Shown: positions 43,936-56,634, numbered from the stretch's first letter. The stretch is 64,000 nucleotides of DNA from Bathymodiolus brooksi (GCA_963680875.1 OY804590.1:21142640-21206639), one strand, 5' to 3'. Program-made: numbers and translations. Notes: generated by a model from the sequence alone, not told the origin.

Positions 43936-46280
43936 AGTTTGTAATTATAGACCATTTGCACATTTCTAATTAGATGTTTTTTTTAAATATATATTTGACC
44001 AGAGGTAATATAACTAGTTACTAGTGATCAGATGAAAAGCGATAGCCTAAACGTTCAAATATTTGCATAAAAAGTCTGTAAACATTTTGTACTTTTATCC
44101 CGAAGAAAATCGTAACAATTTTGATTTTTTACATATTATAATCGTGAGTAAATGTACAAATTGTTTATTTGGGTCATTTCTCTTGTATTGATTAGGAACA
44201 TTGTGCCCACATTATAAGGGAAATAACTCTTATAAAATTGGATAATTTTAGAATGGTACATTTTTGTATGTGGAATTGATCTATTCATCAGTTTTTACTG
44301 CCGAAATTAAATCTTTCTAAGAATGTAAAATTATGAAAATAAATAATGAATAACAACAAATGGTTTACTTTATTTCTGTATACAAAAAAATATGTTATAC
44401 TGTTGTTTATTTTAATAAAATATTCAATTTCACTTAATGTATTTGTAATTATTTTAATATTTAAGTCACATGTTTGCTAAGTAATGAATGGAACGAAACA
44501 TGATTGTCAGTGCTTTTTATTAGCTCGCCTGGACCAAAGGTCTATGTTATGATATTGTCATCACTTTGTGTCCCTCAGTAAACTTTTACATATCAATCTT
44601 CCTCTACTAAGTTTATTTTTTTCTTATTCTGAATGGAAATCTACCACTGCAACAATAAACAAGAAAGTGGCAAAATAGAGTGTTTTCTGTTTTTGTATTT
44701 GGAGTGTTTTTTACTTTTCAACCCACATATCAAACCAAAGACTATGAAATTGGTATTGGTTGCTTCTCAGCTAAGCACAACATTAAGAAGAAAGAGCAAA
44801 GACTGGTTGGCTCAGAATCATGATAATGTGTCTTTAGTGGGGCAACATGTCTATTGTATATGACTGTTGTTTCAGTGAGCTAGCACTATGAAAATCCAAC
44901 AAAGCGTGTTGGTCTAGTACAAAACGGACCTCATCATGATTTCATTGAAAATTAAGTCGTTCTCACCATGATATAGCTGAAAAGTTGCTGAGTTGGCATT
45001 AAACAACAATCACTCAACCCACATAAGAGGGTAAAAAGGAGGGCAACACCAAACATTTTGTTATTTTCAAATTCAATTTTGATTTTGATTTGGTTTTTCT
45101 TTACCTTGTTCTTTATTAAATTTCCTGCCTATAACTTACGGTTTCTGAAATAAAAGTATCAAATGGATGTAATGGACATGAGGTATAATGTTATTTTCTT
45201 AGATTAAATATGAAAAAAATAATCTCTACTATGCCATTTCAACCAATGAATCTAGCTGGTCAGTATGTGTGATCTAATTCTACATATGGTAACTTTTTTG
45301 TTGAGCATGCAACTATGGTAACCCTGTTTCGACCTTCACTTTCTTTTTAAAAACGGAGAGTAACTGTTTAAAAAGTGATTGATTACAGGCCCCCATGGAA
45401 CCTCTGGTTTTCACATCTAATGCCAAAAGTTGGTCTGAATCATCCTTAGATTGCTTTCCAAATTGTATTTTATCATCTCGCCAATCATTCAACATGGCTT
45501 CCGTTACTATGGGCCCTCAACAAAGTTTATGTATTTTTATGTTAATAAGAAATTAAAGTATATCCACCACAACAGACAGATGTTTAAAAGTAACAATGGA
45601 GAAATGTGGGGCGAAACAAAGGTATTGAGTTCTCAATGTCAAGTTTTAATTTTTAGATCAGTTTCTTCATTACAATACAACTTGGGCAAGCCATTCTTTG
45701 TCCTCACATTGATGATTGAGGCTATATGCGAATATTTATGCATATTTCATCGTTACTTAATGTCAGTTTCATGGTACTTTGAATGATTTAGTTTATTTTC
45801 GGCAAAAATTTCACACAAACGAATTGCAGAGGCAGTCTAGACAGATCTGTGTCTACACTTGTTCTAATAAACTACCAATTTAATTAAATCAAAATGGAAC
45901 AGGTATAAGGAGCCGATATTTTTTCATTAAGATCAGAAATCGCCACAGCACAATGTTTTATCATAGGACCCTTTGGGAAAATGATTTTTTTTTTCTCAGA
46001 TAATACCAACTTTTTAACTTTAACATTACATAAATAATTATTGAATGGTCCTTTACTACAAATTTGTCTTATTTCTTGTGTTGATCAGAAATTCAAGATG
46101 GCCAACACGGCAAGGATATTGTGTAACTAAGCACCCGCTGAGAATGTGATTAAGGGCTTTTTCTCAGAAACTACAAACTTTGTGGAACACGGCGTTCATG
46201 AATAACCAGGAGAGCCTCTGGTTATGAATCGGTCTTATAGATAAATATTAGAGAAACCCAAAGGGTCGATCAAAAATGGG
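43936..46280. other. Mostly non-coding; repeat remnants
   Basis: A remnant near 44520-44580 (TTAGCTCGCCTGGACCAAAG) resembles a widespread bivalve repeat. An S2 SINE body lies at 44948-45012 (GATATAGCTGAAAAGTTGCT, then GGCATTAAACAACAATCACT). Short frames at 44633-44863 and 45451-45786 have no recognisable features. Confidence 0.45.
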
Positions 46281-46284
46281 GCCG

Positions 46285-46552
46285 TCGTGATCATATGGTC
46301 GTTAGATTTACATGTACAACCACCTGTGCAATCAGTGCCTACCACCACTAAAGTTGTGAATTCGAACCCCATTCATGACCAGGTGTACTCGATACAATAT
46401 TGTGTGATAAAGTTTGTCAGTGACTTGCGACAGGTCAGTTGTTTTCTCTGGGTCTTCCATTTAAAGGCATTTTTCTCCACCAATAAAACTCTACGATATA
46501 ACTGAAATATTGTTGAAAGTGGCGTTAAGCACCATAAACCAAACCAATCAAG
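46285..46552 (+). mobile_element. SINE family S1, copy 6
   Basis: GTTAGATTTACATGTACAAC, GTGAATTCGAACCCCATTCA (B box), GTGTACTCGATACAATATTG, GTTTGTCAGTGACTTGCGAC, CACCAATAAAACTCTACGAT, TTGTTGAAAGTGGCGTTAAG. Nearly complete, ending about 80 bp before the next minisatellite. Confidence 0.8.
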
Positions 46553-46635
46553 AATGGAGAGTCTAGAAACACAATGTGGGCACAAAGAACGAGAGTGAAC
46601 CCTGGTTCTTGCTAAGGATAAGTAGTTCCTGTTTC

Positions 46636-47815
46636 TTATAATTAACACACGCCGTGTTACTCCTAGTCAAGTCTTATAATTAACACACGCCGTGTTACTC
46701 CTAGTCAAGTCTTGTAATTAACACACGCCGTGTTACTCCTAGTCAAGTCTTATAATTAACACACGTCGTGTTACTCCTAGTCAAGTCTTGTAATTAACAC
46801 ACGCCGTGTTACTCCTAGTCAAGTCTTGTAATTAACACGCCGTGTTACTCCTAGTCAAGTCTTATAATTAACACACGCCGTGTTACTCCTAGTCAAGTCT
46901 TATAATTAACACACGTCGTGTTACTCCTAGTCAAGTCTTATAATTAACACACGTCGTGTTACTCCTAGTCAAGTCTTATAATTAACACACGTCGTGTTAC
47001 TCCTATAGTCAAGTCTCATAATTAACACTCGCCGTGTTACTCCTAGTCAAGTCTTATAATTAACACACGCCGTGTTACTCCTAGTCAAGTCTTGTAATTA
47101 ACACACGCCGTGTTACTCCTAGTCAAGTCTTGTAATTAACACACGCCGTGTTACTCCTAGTCAAGTCTTATAATTAACACACGCCGTGTTACTCCTAGTC
47201 AAGTCTTATAATTAACACACGCCGTGTTACTCCTAGTCAAGTCTTATAATCAACACACGCCGTATTACTCCTAGTCAAGTCTTATAATTAACACACGTCG
47301 TGTTACTCCTAGTCAAGTCTTATAATTAACATACGTCGTGTTACTCCTAGTCAAGTCTTATAATTAACACACGCCGTGTTACTCCTAGTCAAGTCTTATA
47401 ATTAACACACGCCGTGTTACTCCTAGTCAAGTCTTATAATTAACACACGCCGTATTACTCCTAGTCAAGTCTTGTAATTAACACATGCCGTGTTACTCCT
47501 AGTCAATTCTTATAATTAACACACTCCGTGTTACTCCTAGTCAAGTCTTATAATTAAAACGCCGTGTTACCCCTAGTCAAGTCTTGTATTTAACACACGC
47601 CGTGTTACTCCTAGTCAAGTCTTGTAATTAACACACGCCGTGTTACTCCTAGTCAAGTCTTATAATTAACACATACCGTGTTACTCCTAGTCAATTCTTA
47701 TAATTAACACACGCCGTGTTACTCCTAGTCAAGTCTTGTAATTAACACACGCCGTGTTACTCCTTGTCAATTCTTATAATTAACACACGCCGTGTTACTC
47801 CTAGTCAAGTCTTGT
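46636..47815. repeat. 38-bp minisatellite, about 31 copies
   Basis: The unit consists of ATTAACACACGCCGTGTTAC followed by TCCTAGTCAAGTCTTATA. The first half contains a short palindrome-like core (ACACGCCGTGT; variant ACACGTCGTGT). Variants TTATAATTA/TTGTAATTA and GCC/GTC are distributed in a mosaic. The unit is unrelated in sequence to the other 38-bp array at 34.3 and 37.2 kb. Confidence 0.95.
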
Positions 47816-47829
47816 ATGTGATGGAGGAA

Positions 47830-48060
47830 AGAAACAAATCTACACAGTGATGAGATCTATTGCCATTTGATATTTCGCAATGGTCAACCAGTTCGTGATG
47901 ACGACTGCAGAATTTGTATAGCCATGAAATCATGGTAAAATTCTTGTGATGTAGGGAAAAAATCGATGTGAAAGGAAAATGATCCATTGTCATTTGAGAA
48001 ATGAATATTTCGCAACATTTGATGATGACCTCATAATTTTCGTAGCCATGACTTCATGTT
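47830..48060. repeat. Diverged ~135-bp direct duplication
   Basis: 47845-47935 and 47975-48055 share ATTGxCATTTGA, GATATTTCGCAA, GATGACGxC and GTAGCCATGAxxTCATG. No coding potential. Confidence 0.55.
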
Positions 48061-49555
48061 TGTACAAATTAATTAGGTTTTTTCAATCAGTGTTGCTCTT
48101 TATGTAATTTAATATGTCCCCTTTTTCCTGGCTTATCAATTGTTTTACTTGACACCTTAGTATCGGGTGTGCTATTAGTTTCTTTGGAAATATGAGTGTT
48201 GTTGATACATGCTAAAGTTTAATTGTGTCATTTTCAGATAACAGAATATTGTTGTCGACATGACCTCGTGAAGTTGGTGTATATTCTCTTGTAATAAGGA
48301 CCCGATTATCCTATGACGTTACGCGCGATGTTGGTGATACTTTGACTAAATAGAACATAAAATAAGTAAAACGAATGTAGAATTTGTTTTAATTGATGGA
48401 TTTTGATTTCCGATACATGCTGCTATAGGGAATTATACGAATAATTGTTTTATTAAATTAGATATGGATTATTTTTGCTTTTGAAAACGAATTTGTCGGA
48501 ATAAAACGCCGTTAACGCACATTTTTCTCATGTAACGCGTTACAAAATGTCCGTATGTTTTTTTTACATTTTCTCAGTAAAAACATAAACAAAACGTTTT
48601 TTTGACCAATTTTTGTGGGACTGGAAGCAGAGTCAGCGTACTTTATGACGTCATTAACGGTTTCTACTTAAAGGAAAGTTGAAGGAAAAAAACCGGTAAG
48701 TTCACGGATAGAAAAGAATGTAACGCTGAAGGAAAAACATCTGCATGCCAAAACACAAGCTATATTTCAGCTACGTTTTACAAACTTTTCACAAAAAAAG
48801 TATACATATCAAATGTTATTATCTTAAAAAACGAAAAAATCTTTTCAAGAATGTTTTTTTTTAAAGAAAGTTAAAAAATATTTCTAAAGGAGTAAGGTTA
48901 ACAAAATGTCCAGTTGCAACTTGACGTCAAAAAATCACGAAGTATAAAACTTTACACATTCAAAACTAAATTTTTCGCTCATAATTTTCGTGCCAAATCC
49001 AAATAACATAAATGTTCATTTTCAGTGGCAGAGAATGAACTTAACAAACTTGATTTCGGATAAAAATTACGATTTCTACGTAAAATTGTAGAACGCTACC
49101 CAATTTGTCCAGTAAACGTTTTTTCTTACCGACGACAAAATAACGTCGCGCAACATAAAATCTTACTATATTTTTCAAAGAGAAGTTTTCTATTAAAATG
49201 AAAACAAATAGATAAATAAACAACAATAAAAAAAGCGAAGCATAAAACAAACAATCGATATCAAAACTTGAAAAACACCAAACAAAAAAGTTAAAACAAA
49301 CTACAAAAATGATGTGTTTCCGCTAACCCGAGCGACCCTAATTAAACTGACTTCATGACCTTAATTTTGTTGGCATCATTTTTGAACAAGCATTGCAAAA
49401 AAGAAGATATGCATTGTAGAAACTATAATAATATAATAGTAAAAAAAATCGCACAATATAATTTTCTACCTAAAATGTACCAGCTGCCGACTAAATTTAT
49501 TTAAGCACTTTAGCGGAAGCACATAAACCTTTTTGCATATGAAAAGAATGAATGA

Positions 49556-49820
49556 ATTTTTGTGTTTAACGCCACTTTCAGCAATATTTCAGCTATATTT
49601 TGGCGAAAAGTTTTAGTGGTGGAGGAAGCCGGAGTACCCGGAGAGAACCACCGACCCTGGGCAAGCAACAGGTAAACTTTATCACTTGCGGCTGCGAGTC
49701 GAGTGCACCCTTTTTTGTAATGTACAAAGCTGGGCGCGAACCGACGCCGTATTGGTGATAGGCTTGTATGAGTTGTTAGATCCAACGACATAACTCATTG
49801 AGCCACCCTGGCCCCCCATA
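49556..49820 (-). mobile_element. SINE family S1, copy 7 (inverted)
   Basis: On the plus strand it reads GTGTTTAACGCCACTTTCAG, CAATATTTCAGCTATATTTTG, GTGGTGGAGGAAGCCGGAGT, GAGTCGAGTGCACCC, GGGCGCGAACCGACGCC (B-box region), and ends near GCCACCCTGG. It is the best preserved middle region of the family here. Confidence 0.8.
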
Positions 49821-49950
49821 TGAGAAGAGTGTAGGTCTAATCTTAAAGGGTGTTGTTTACATATGTCGAAATGCAATTTACATCTATTCAATGAACAAAG
49901 AATAATTTTAAATACATGTATGTACATTTCATTCACATGACTTTCAGTGA

Positions 49951-50216
49951 TCATGGCATCGGAAATTTTAAAACGGAAAATCAAAGATGGATGGGGCGTT
50001 ACACACGAAAGGGGAACAAAAGTTGTCAAGGGATATTACTTTGAAAAGATTAACAATAATATTTTAAATTACAGACTGGTGAAAAATGTTATCGCATATG
50101 TCCCATTTTTATCGGTTAAACATATTCTTCTAGTTGATATATATACTGATTTACTTCAATTGACTGAAAATGATCACCTTGATATTTTGTCTGCAATTGA
50201 TTTACATGAAAATTAA
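49951..50216 (+). CDS. Possible small terminal exon, function unknown
   Basis: A frame of 87-89 codons beginning MASEILKRKIKDGWGVTHER and ending SAIDLHEN at TAA 50214-50216. It is preceded by CACATGACTTTCAG (acceptor-like, ending 49947). Composition is more protein-like than neighbouring frames (charged, with KIKDGWGVTHERGTKVVKG and a hydrophobic YVPFLSVKHILLVDIY stretch). I recognise no family, and no upstream exon is seen. It could equally be chance. Confidence 0.3.
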
Positions 50217-50476
50217 AAATGTGAACTGAATTATTTTAATTATAATTTCACTGGATTATGCATACGATATTACGATACATTTTCAAAAATACAACGTATA
50301 CAATCAATCAATAAACATACAGAATATGATAATCTCATTTCAGAGCAACACTATACTTTCAAAGAAAAATTGATACAGTACAGTCACATAACATAAACAA
50401 TAAATAAATACAAAAAGGGAATAAAAACGAAATAAAACAACAAAACAAATAAGCAAACAAACAAACATTTCCTTTA

Positions 50477-51013
50477 CCCGAAGGCTAATGAAATTATGGT
50501 TCCCCCCTCAGACGGGGCCACCCTCTAAACATACAGAATATTGCTAATAAAGGAAAAACACTTCACAACACACATATAGACAAGCAAGCGAAAATAAAAT
50601 AAAAATCAATAAAAACAAAAAGTAAAATTCCGAAATGAAGAACAATACATCAAAGCACACCCACCACACCTCCATCCTAACCAAACCCAAGTTATGCAAA
50701 TACAAATAAGGAAGGGAAAAACATGAAAAAGATGACGCGAAACGTTCTTTTCAACGTTAATTATGTGTAACGTAAAGTGTCACCAACATCGCGCGTAACG
50801 TCTATATGCTAGTATAGGCTGCAGCCTAGGGCCCTTCAAGCTTAAGGGGTCCTGCTAAAAGATGTTCAAATATATTTTTTTGCAATAATTTTACCTCAAT
50901 CTATGTATATGTGGCTAACATATATCACGAGCATAAAATATTCAAGACAGATGCAGGCGAGTTAGAGGGTGGTCCCGTCTGAGGGGGGAACCATAATTTC
51001 ATTAGCCTTCGGG
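50477..51013. repeat. Inverted repeat with 52-bp arms
   Basis: CCCGAAGGCTAATGAAATTA, then TGGTTCCCCCCTCAGACGGG, and its complement ending CCTTCGGG at 51013. Arms are almost perfectly matched with ~430 bp between them. The right arm of the 48.3-kb inverted repeat lies inside it. Confidence 0.8.
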
Positions 51014-52130
51014 TCCCAAGAGGTCAAAATATGGACCTGCTTGTAATATATATATAATTCTTGTTTGACTGTACATGTCATGTCAGCTATTGGTTGGTTT
51101 TAATTTACATATTTCACTTGTTGGTTGACGTCTTTATTCTGTTTAGCAAGATGGAGGGAGTTTGTGACCAGATTTTAATTTGAAGCGTCGGCCACAGTTT
51201 TAGCTGAATCTTCATGTGAGCTTTTGGTATTAGTTGCCGTCCGTTCTCATTAGCTTAATACATTTTAATCTTCTCAAAAACCACCAGGTCCAATTAAAGC
51301 AATCTTGGGCATTGTTGCTTTTTTTTCCAGAAATACAGATATCTAAGAGGGCAGTTTGAGCCCATCAAGCAAGTTGAATCCCACCAATCTTATATTAATT
51401 GAAATCAAAATTAAGTTTATGGGGAAAATATCTACATCTACATGGTACGATGCTCCGTCAATTGTGACGACTATGCATAGGTGTGAACAGACCATATTTA
51501 CAATTAATTTAAAGAATTTAAGAAGTTCAGCGTGAAGATGTAGCTGCTCTACATTGGGAAGTGACACTACCTTTGAATTAGGACAAAGAAAGACACTCAG
51601 AGGAAGTCCAAGAGGTATGGCATACGACAATAGAAGGTATGTATCCACGCTTGGACATTAACCAGCTATAATACTACAGTTCTCTAGTGATCTTCTGTAG
51701 GCCATGCTTTGAAATCTTCATGGAGCGAACGTATATATAGCCTTAGATATCCCAAGAGATTGACTTGTAGGTAAGCATTTAAATCTGGAGTAGGGGACAT
51801 ATACGTCTATATGTTGATGTTGCTATGGTAATAATTCAAGATGTTATTTCTTGCTCTTTCGTATGTGGCCAAATCCATGACAATGACTTTTCCTAGGTAG
51901 CCTCCTCAATGCAGGAGGGAGGAGTGTATATACAGTGTCATTGATTGGATTACTAAAGACACTGAAATTCCTTAAGGATATTTTCACTGCTCATCCACAC
52001 TTTGATGACTTAGTAATGATGGCAGGATTGGTATTCGTGCCACCCAATCTTGTGAGGCTGGATTTCAAAGTCTGAAGAGGTCTAACATGAAGGTGGCATA
52101 TATAACATCTGATAAGGAGTTCGGGTAGCA
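51014..52130. other. Non-coding stretch, possibly a decayed gene
   Basis: Higher GC than its surroundings but full of stops. One short stretch (QSCEAGFQSLKRSNMK in one frame, about 52044-52090) faintly recalls the C-terminus of hAT transposases. I cannot support more than that. Confidence 0.3.
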
Positions 52131-52134
52131 AATA

Positions 52135-52305
52135 AGTTGAAGTTTTTAGAGCGGTTCGTCACGTATTGCTCGAACTTTAGTTTTCTGTGTAATTTTTGCA
52201 GATCGTTGTTTGTCCTTTTCCTTTGGTCACTGTGTTGTCTATCCTTTGATTTATGGTTTCTGGTTACCCTTTTGGTATCTTCAAACTATTCTTGAAGAAA
52301 TTGTC
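52135..52305 (+). repeat. Dispersed repeat R1, copy 4
   Basis: GTCACGTATTGCTCGAACTT, TAGTTTTCTGTGTAA, TTTCCTTTGGTCACTGTGTT, TTACCCTTTTGGTATCTTCA and AACTATTCTTG, in R1 order. Confidence 0.65.
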
Positions 52306-52751
52306 TCGCATTTATTTCTTGGGTTAACTGAAAAATAACTGAAGTTTCTGACACTAGGAAAGAAACATCTCAGCTAGAGTAGGAATAAACCCAGAATCTA
52401 TTCTGTGAAAAGGTAATTCATGATTCCTTAAATAAAAAATACAAAACCCGAATAGATGAAAAATCTGCATAGGAATCCTCCATGTTAGAATGAATATGAA
52501 TACATAGGCTTAGCAATATAACTACAATTGTGTGAAGGACTAAGGTAAAAACCAGAGTGGCGAGAGCCAGGACAAAACGGGAGGATCCGAAATTTAAGAC
52601 AAAAAACTTATTCTACGCAAAACGAACGTTATTTCAGGAAATCAATAGCAATGTGTATCCGCTGAGTGCAGGGAAGTTGTTCACCTTCTAGATAAAATAC
52701 CTACTACTCTGATATATTTTAATATTTTCCATATTGAAATCAGAAACCAAC

Positions 52752-52840
52752 AGGTAAGTGTTTCCTCTACCAATGAAACAGACCGCCACGACATAAATGA
52801 AATATTGTTGAAAGTTACGTTCACAACATAACCCTAACCA
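52752..52840 (+). mobile_element. SINE family S1, 3' fragment
   Basis: TTTCCTCTACCAATGAAACA, GACCGCCACGACATAAATGA and ATTGTTGAAAGTTACGTTCA, i.e. the conserved body only. Confidence 0.6.
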
Positions 52841-53149
52841 TCTACCCATCTATGTTATTCCGAACTATAAGAAAACACTGGAGTAAAACCCCGGGGAGAA
52901 AGCTATCATGTTCTATAGCTCCCTGAGACAGCATGAGATCTATTTTCTAAGATAGTAGATGATACCCTTGGGTTGTGTGTTTCTGAAAGAGCCCAATGAA
53001 CCTCTGAAAGAAGTGTCTTTATGAAGATGTTTAATTGGAAACCCTCTCCTTATTGATGATTTATAAAATTTCGCTTTGATCTTTACAAACGTTGTTATCT
53101 ATTATCAAGAAAATAGGGTGATATTTATATAATAGTTAGATCTACTTAT

Positions 53150-53311
53150 GTTTAGGGCATTATCGTGGATTCATAGACTGCCCAAGGGACCGTAGTATTG
53201 ACTGAAACATTGATAATGCCGCCCAAGTCATAGGCGAGGGCAATATCAGTGTTGAAGTCAATACTACTGTCCCAATGGCAGTCTATATATCACGATAATG
53301 CCCTATGCATA
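53150..53311. repeat. Imperfect ~160-bp foldback
   Basis: The arms read TAGGGCATTATCGTG, ATAGACTGCC, TAGTATTGACT and TGATAATGCC on the left, and the inverted series on the right, with ~70-nt arms and ~20 nt between. About 80-85 percent matched by eye. No coding sequence. Confidence 0.75.
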
Positions 53312-54424
53312 AGTAACTGTTATTTTCATTTCGATGAAGGAAAAAAGATTTTACATCGGCAGCAGCAGACGTATCCACCGCCATGTTACACTGACTAAAA
53401 CCTCGAGCGGTCATTAACATGATAATGCACACGGATTTCTTCAACGCAGATTAATGCACGACACATGAACATGTCTACAGCAATGAAAAGTTCGAATTTA
53501 GAACTGATATGAAATAAATTAACATAATAGTGTTGTTTTCTAATGCGATCGACGTTAGGATGACATCACTGACGTCACATTACCAAATCCGCGATAAACA
53601 TACTATCGAAATTATATTTTTCTCGAAATGGACTTCTCATCGCATCTCAGAAATGTACATCATGTAGTCATTCAATGACATTCTGACACATTATACTACT
53701 GCTAAAATGATACTTTTTATGTAAATTATTAAATTTTTATTTATAAGTCAGAGTTTACATAAGACACTGAGGTACAATGCAAAAAACATATGTTGCCAAA
53801 TTTTATAGAAAACACGACAAATTGATCTGAAAGATACAAGAAAATAAATAATGTGATCCTGCAGTTTTCAACGAGAAATTTTTGTTAGAATTTCAAAAAA
53901 AATATGATGTTTACTTCATCTGAAAATTGTGTTTCTGATGTGTGTGTATGATGACGTCATATTGATAATTAAAGTATATATTTTTTTTGTATTCTTGGAA
54001 AGGGGATATTATGAAGATGATTTACTGTAAATATCATAAAAATCTGAGGTGGGGCCATTTTTGGCCCTTAGATCCCTCCCTCATTTCCGAACAGTTGTAC
54101 GTATTTTGAGCAGAGGGAGAAGTAGAGGAACGTACTTCAGAAAGTCTTCCCACAACCGACACTCCAAACACAGGTAACCAAAATGCCAGTAAGGAACAAG
54201 TGACGTCTAGTTCCAGTCGTCTTCAGTAGCTTACGACTGATCACGCTCCGATCACGACTCTCCACTCATCAACTGACAGAGAAATCATCGTAGTCATGAA
54301 CTATATCATGAGTCATTTTAAAACATTTTGATTGGTTCCAACACAATGTTTTACAGACAAACAAAGCCATCTCAAAGTTATTAATATGTGATTCTAATGG
54401 ACTCAGTACTGAGTTTTATTTTAA

Positions 54425-54785
54425 ACACAGCGCGACCACAGGCTCTCGTGGCACAGACTTACCACCCCCTCCCCCCCCCCCCTTTTTTTCTAACTTTCTG
54501 TTTACAAATTTATTTTCAATAAAATTTCTTTATTTCTTTATTATTTCATCTCTTTTTCCTTATTTTAACTTACTTTAAGATATATTAGTATATAGATATA
54601 TATATAGGGTCGACACATGCGATGTTAACATAAGATTGTATGAATATTGACACGAACAAGTTCAAATAAGGAAAAAGAGATGAAATAATAAAGAAATAAA
54701 GATATTTTATTGAAAATAAATTTGTAAACAGAAAGTTAGAAAAAAGGGAGGTGGTAAGTCCGTGCCACGAGCGCCTGTGAGTCCG
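54425..54785. repeat. Foldback with ~120-bp arms and a C-tract in one arm
   Basis: Left arm: GGCTCTCGTGGCACAGACTT, C12 run, TTCTAACTTTCTGTTTACAA, TTTATTTTCAATAAAATTTC. The right arm is the inverse but has only CCTCCC where the left has the long C-run. Part of the arm sequence and the central GGGTCGACACATG motif also occur at 30455-30605. Confidence 0.8.
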
Positions 54786-56225
54786 ACTTGTTTATTAGTT
54801 CAAAAATACTATATAATTATACAGTAGTTTATTATGCCAGTCCAAGGATTTATATAGTAGACTATGCAAATCCTTGGCCAGTCACAAATACATATGATTC
54901 ATAGGTTTTGAGATTAATAAAACCAAAAAACTTCAAATCAATTTTCGTTTGTGAGCGAAAATTTCAGACAAAAAATTGGTCAAGAATACTTCAACACCTA
55001 GTAGACTCTAGTCGACTATGTTTAGTATCACCGGTGGCGAGTAACGTCTCAAATAATCGGCAAAATACTTTAAGCGGGGAAAATGTTACAAGGGGGGGAT
55101 ATATATCCCGATCGGTACCTATGTACGCAACGTATTATTTGAAATGTACTGTACATGTATTACACATGATCCAGTTTTACAGATTTACTTGGCCACTGTC
55201 AAACAAACTTCATTGATCTCTTCTAACACAATGTAGTTTCCGATGATAATAATAATGTCATATATTCATAGTTAAAGTTATACATTGACCAATGTGAACC
55301 TCATTTTCGCAATTCTAACGATTGCTTTATATAGTCAACTCTTGAATTGTAATAGATTAGCATCAACCATTGGCGTCCCCTGCATTTGAATAACTATGGC
55401 ATTGTTCATGTGCTTTGGACACAAGGAGGACTTTTTTCTTTCCTTTATTTAATATAAATAGACAGACAAACAAATATTGATATGATTGATATATTTATTC
55501 TCTCATGCTTTAAGTATTTATACAGTATATGTATTTAATTTCGAAAATGTAGTTATTTCACATGTATAATATGTGTGTGAATGTGTTATAGTCCTTTTTT
55601 CACCGGCCCTTGGTTTCCTCTGCATTTGTACCTCTACCATACAGTACTTGTTCATGTGCATAGGACACGGGGAGGACTTGACCACTACACTACATGTAAA
55701 TTAACCATTGATGTCTGATGTGGCCAACAATGTCATAGTCGACGGCACTTAATTATTATTATAATTATTATTAGTATAAGTATTTAGTATATTTTATGGG
55801 CAGTTTTGTTCATTGTAACGTATAATATTTTTATTTTTATTTTTTATTTTTTATTTTTTAATGTTATTGTTTATGAATCACTGTAATGACTTTGCCCCTT
55901 GTGGGCCCTCTATTGGACAATGCAATTCGTATTCTTATAGTCAACTACACTGGGCAAAAATTCTTGATCAGGAATTAATATAATTTTGACTTGGGGAAAA
56001 AAAGTCCAGTTGGTCGAAATTAGCATGATATTTTTTAATATTATTTATTGGTATAAACATAATTATTGGTATAACTGACATATATAAACTAAAACAATGG
56101 CAATTCTACAATAGGATTCAGAAACAAGCAATTGCTTTTTTTTAAATCAGTTTCCTAAATATTATTTATTAAAACATTTCTAAGATTATTATTCATTTGG
56201 CATTGTAGAAAAAAATGAATCTCAT
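54786..56225. other. Non-coding stretch with minor repeats
   Basis: Two diverged copies of a ~75-bp motif lie at about 55370-55435 and 55605-55680 (CCTCTGCATTTG, TGTTCATGTGC, GGACAC, GGAGGACTT). A LINE-like tail with CACTGTAATGACTTTGCCCC and GTGGGCCCTCTATTGG is at 55880-55935. An (ATTTTTT)n tract is near 55830. No gene. Confidence 0.5.
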
Positions 56226-56228
56226 CAT

Positions 56229-56634
56229 CTAGTACTTTACAAGTTTTACAATTTTCTTGTATCTACCTAGTTCAATTTCTAATGGATGATCACTCGTTCT
56301 AAATTTAGTTAAAAGTTGTCGATTGTTAATTTTTTTTGTAAGTTTTAAATAGTCTTCTAGTTTAATGTCTGTTTTTAATTTACTATATAGAAACAGTTTT
56401 GAACTATCATCTAAGTTTGATAATTTTTCAAGTATTTTTTCTTCATATTTTTCTTTTATAGTTTTTTTAAACGTATTTTTAAATGTATCCTTGACAAGTA
56501 AAACAGGTTTGTTAAAATCTTCAAAATTATTTTTATTAAGTTCTACTTCTTTAAATATTTCTGTGGCAAAGGTGTACCACGTATAAATATTTTCATTACT
56601 TATATTTTTATTTATATTAAATGCTTCCTTAACA
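56229..56634 (-). mobile_element. LINE C fragment (C-terminal part of a LINE protein)
   Basis: On the minus strand it carries an open frame with TKKINNRQLLTKFRTSDHPL and EIELGRYKK near the end. This is the pattern seen just before the zinc-binding motif in many CR1/RTE-like LINE proteins (N.R..TKFR.S.H.L.IE.GRY). The remainder (about 56330-56630) is Lys/Asn-rich. The frame runs on through the G-tract to 56738, but that part belongs to the neighbouring element. Confidence 0.65.

Larger units (their letters stand above)
48314..50803. repeat. Inverted repeat pair bounding 2.5 kb
   Basis: GACGTTACGCGCGATGTTGG (about 33 bp, starting ~48317) recurs inverted at 50770-50803. The interior holds an S1 SINE, a small open frame and AT-rich sequence, but no transposase. 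It may be a non-autonomous TIR element; no flanking duplication was found. Confidence 0.5.

Noticed and set aside
46636..47815. CRISPR-like regular repeats
   Set aside because: Units are head-to-tail without unique spacers, and the genome is eukaryotic; it is a minisatellite.
52044..52120. hAT transposase C-terminus trace (SCEAGFQSLKR)
   Set aside because: Too short and surrounded by stops; one motif by eye is not enough to call a pseudogene.
54908..55216. 102-codon plus frame
   Set aside because: No recognisable motif, no splice context, composition like the surrounding non-coding DNA.
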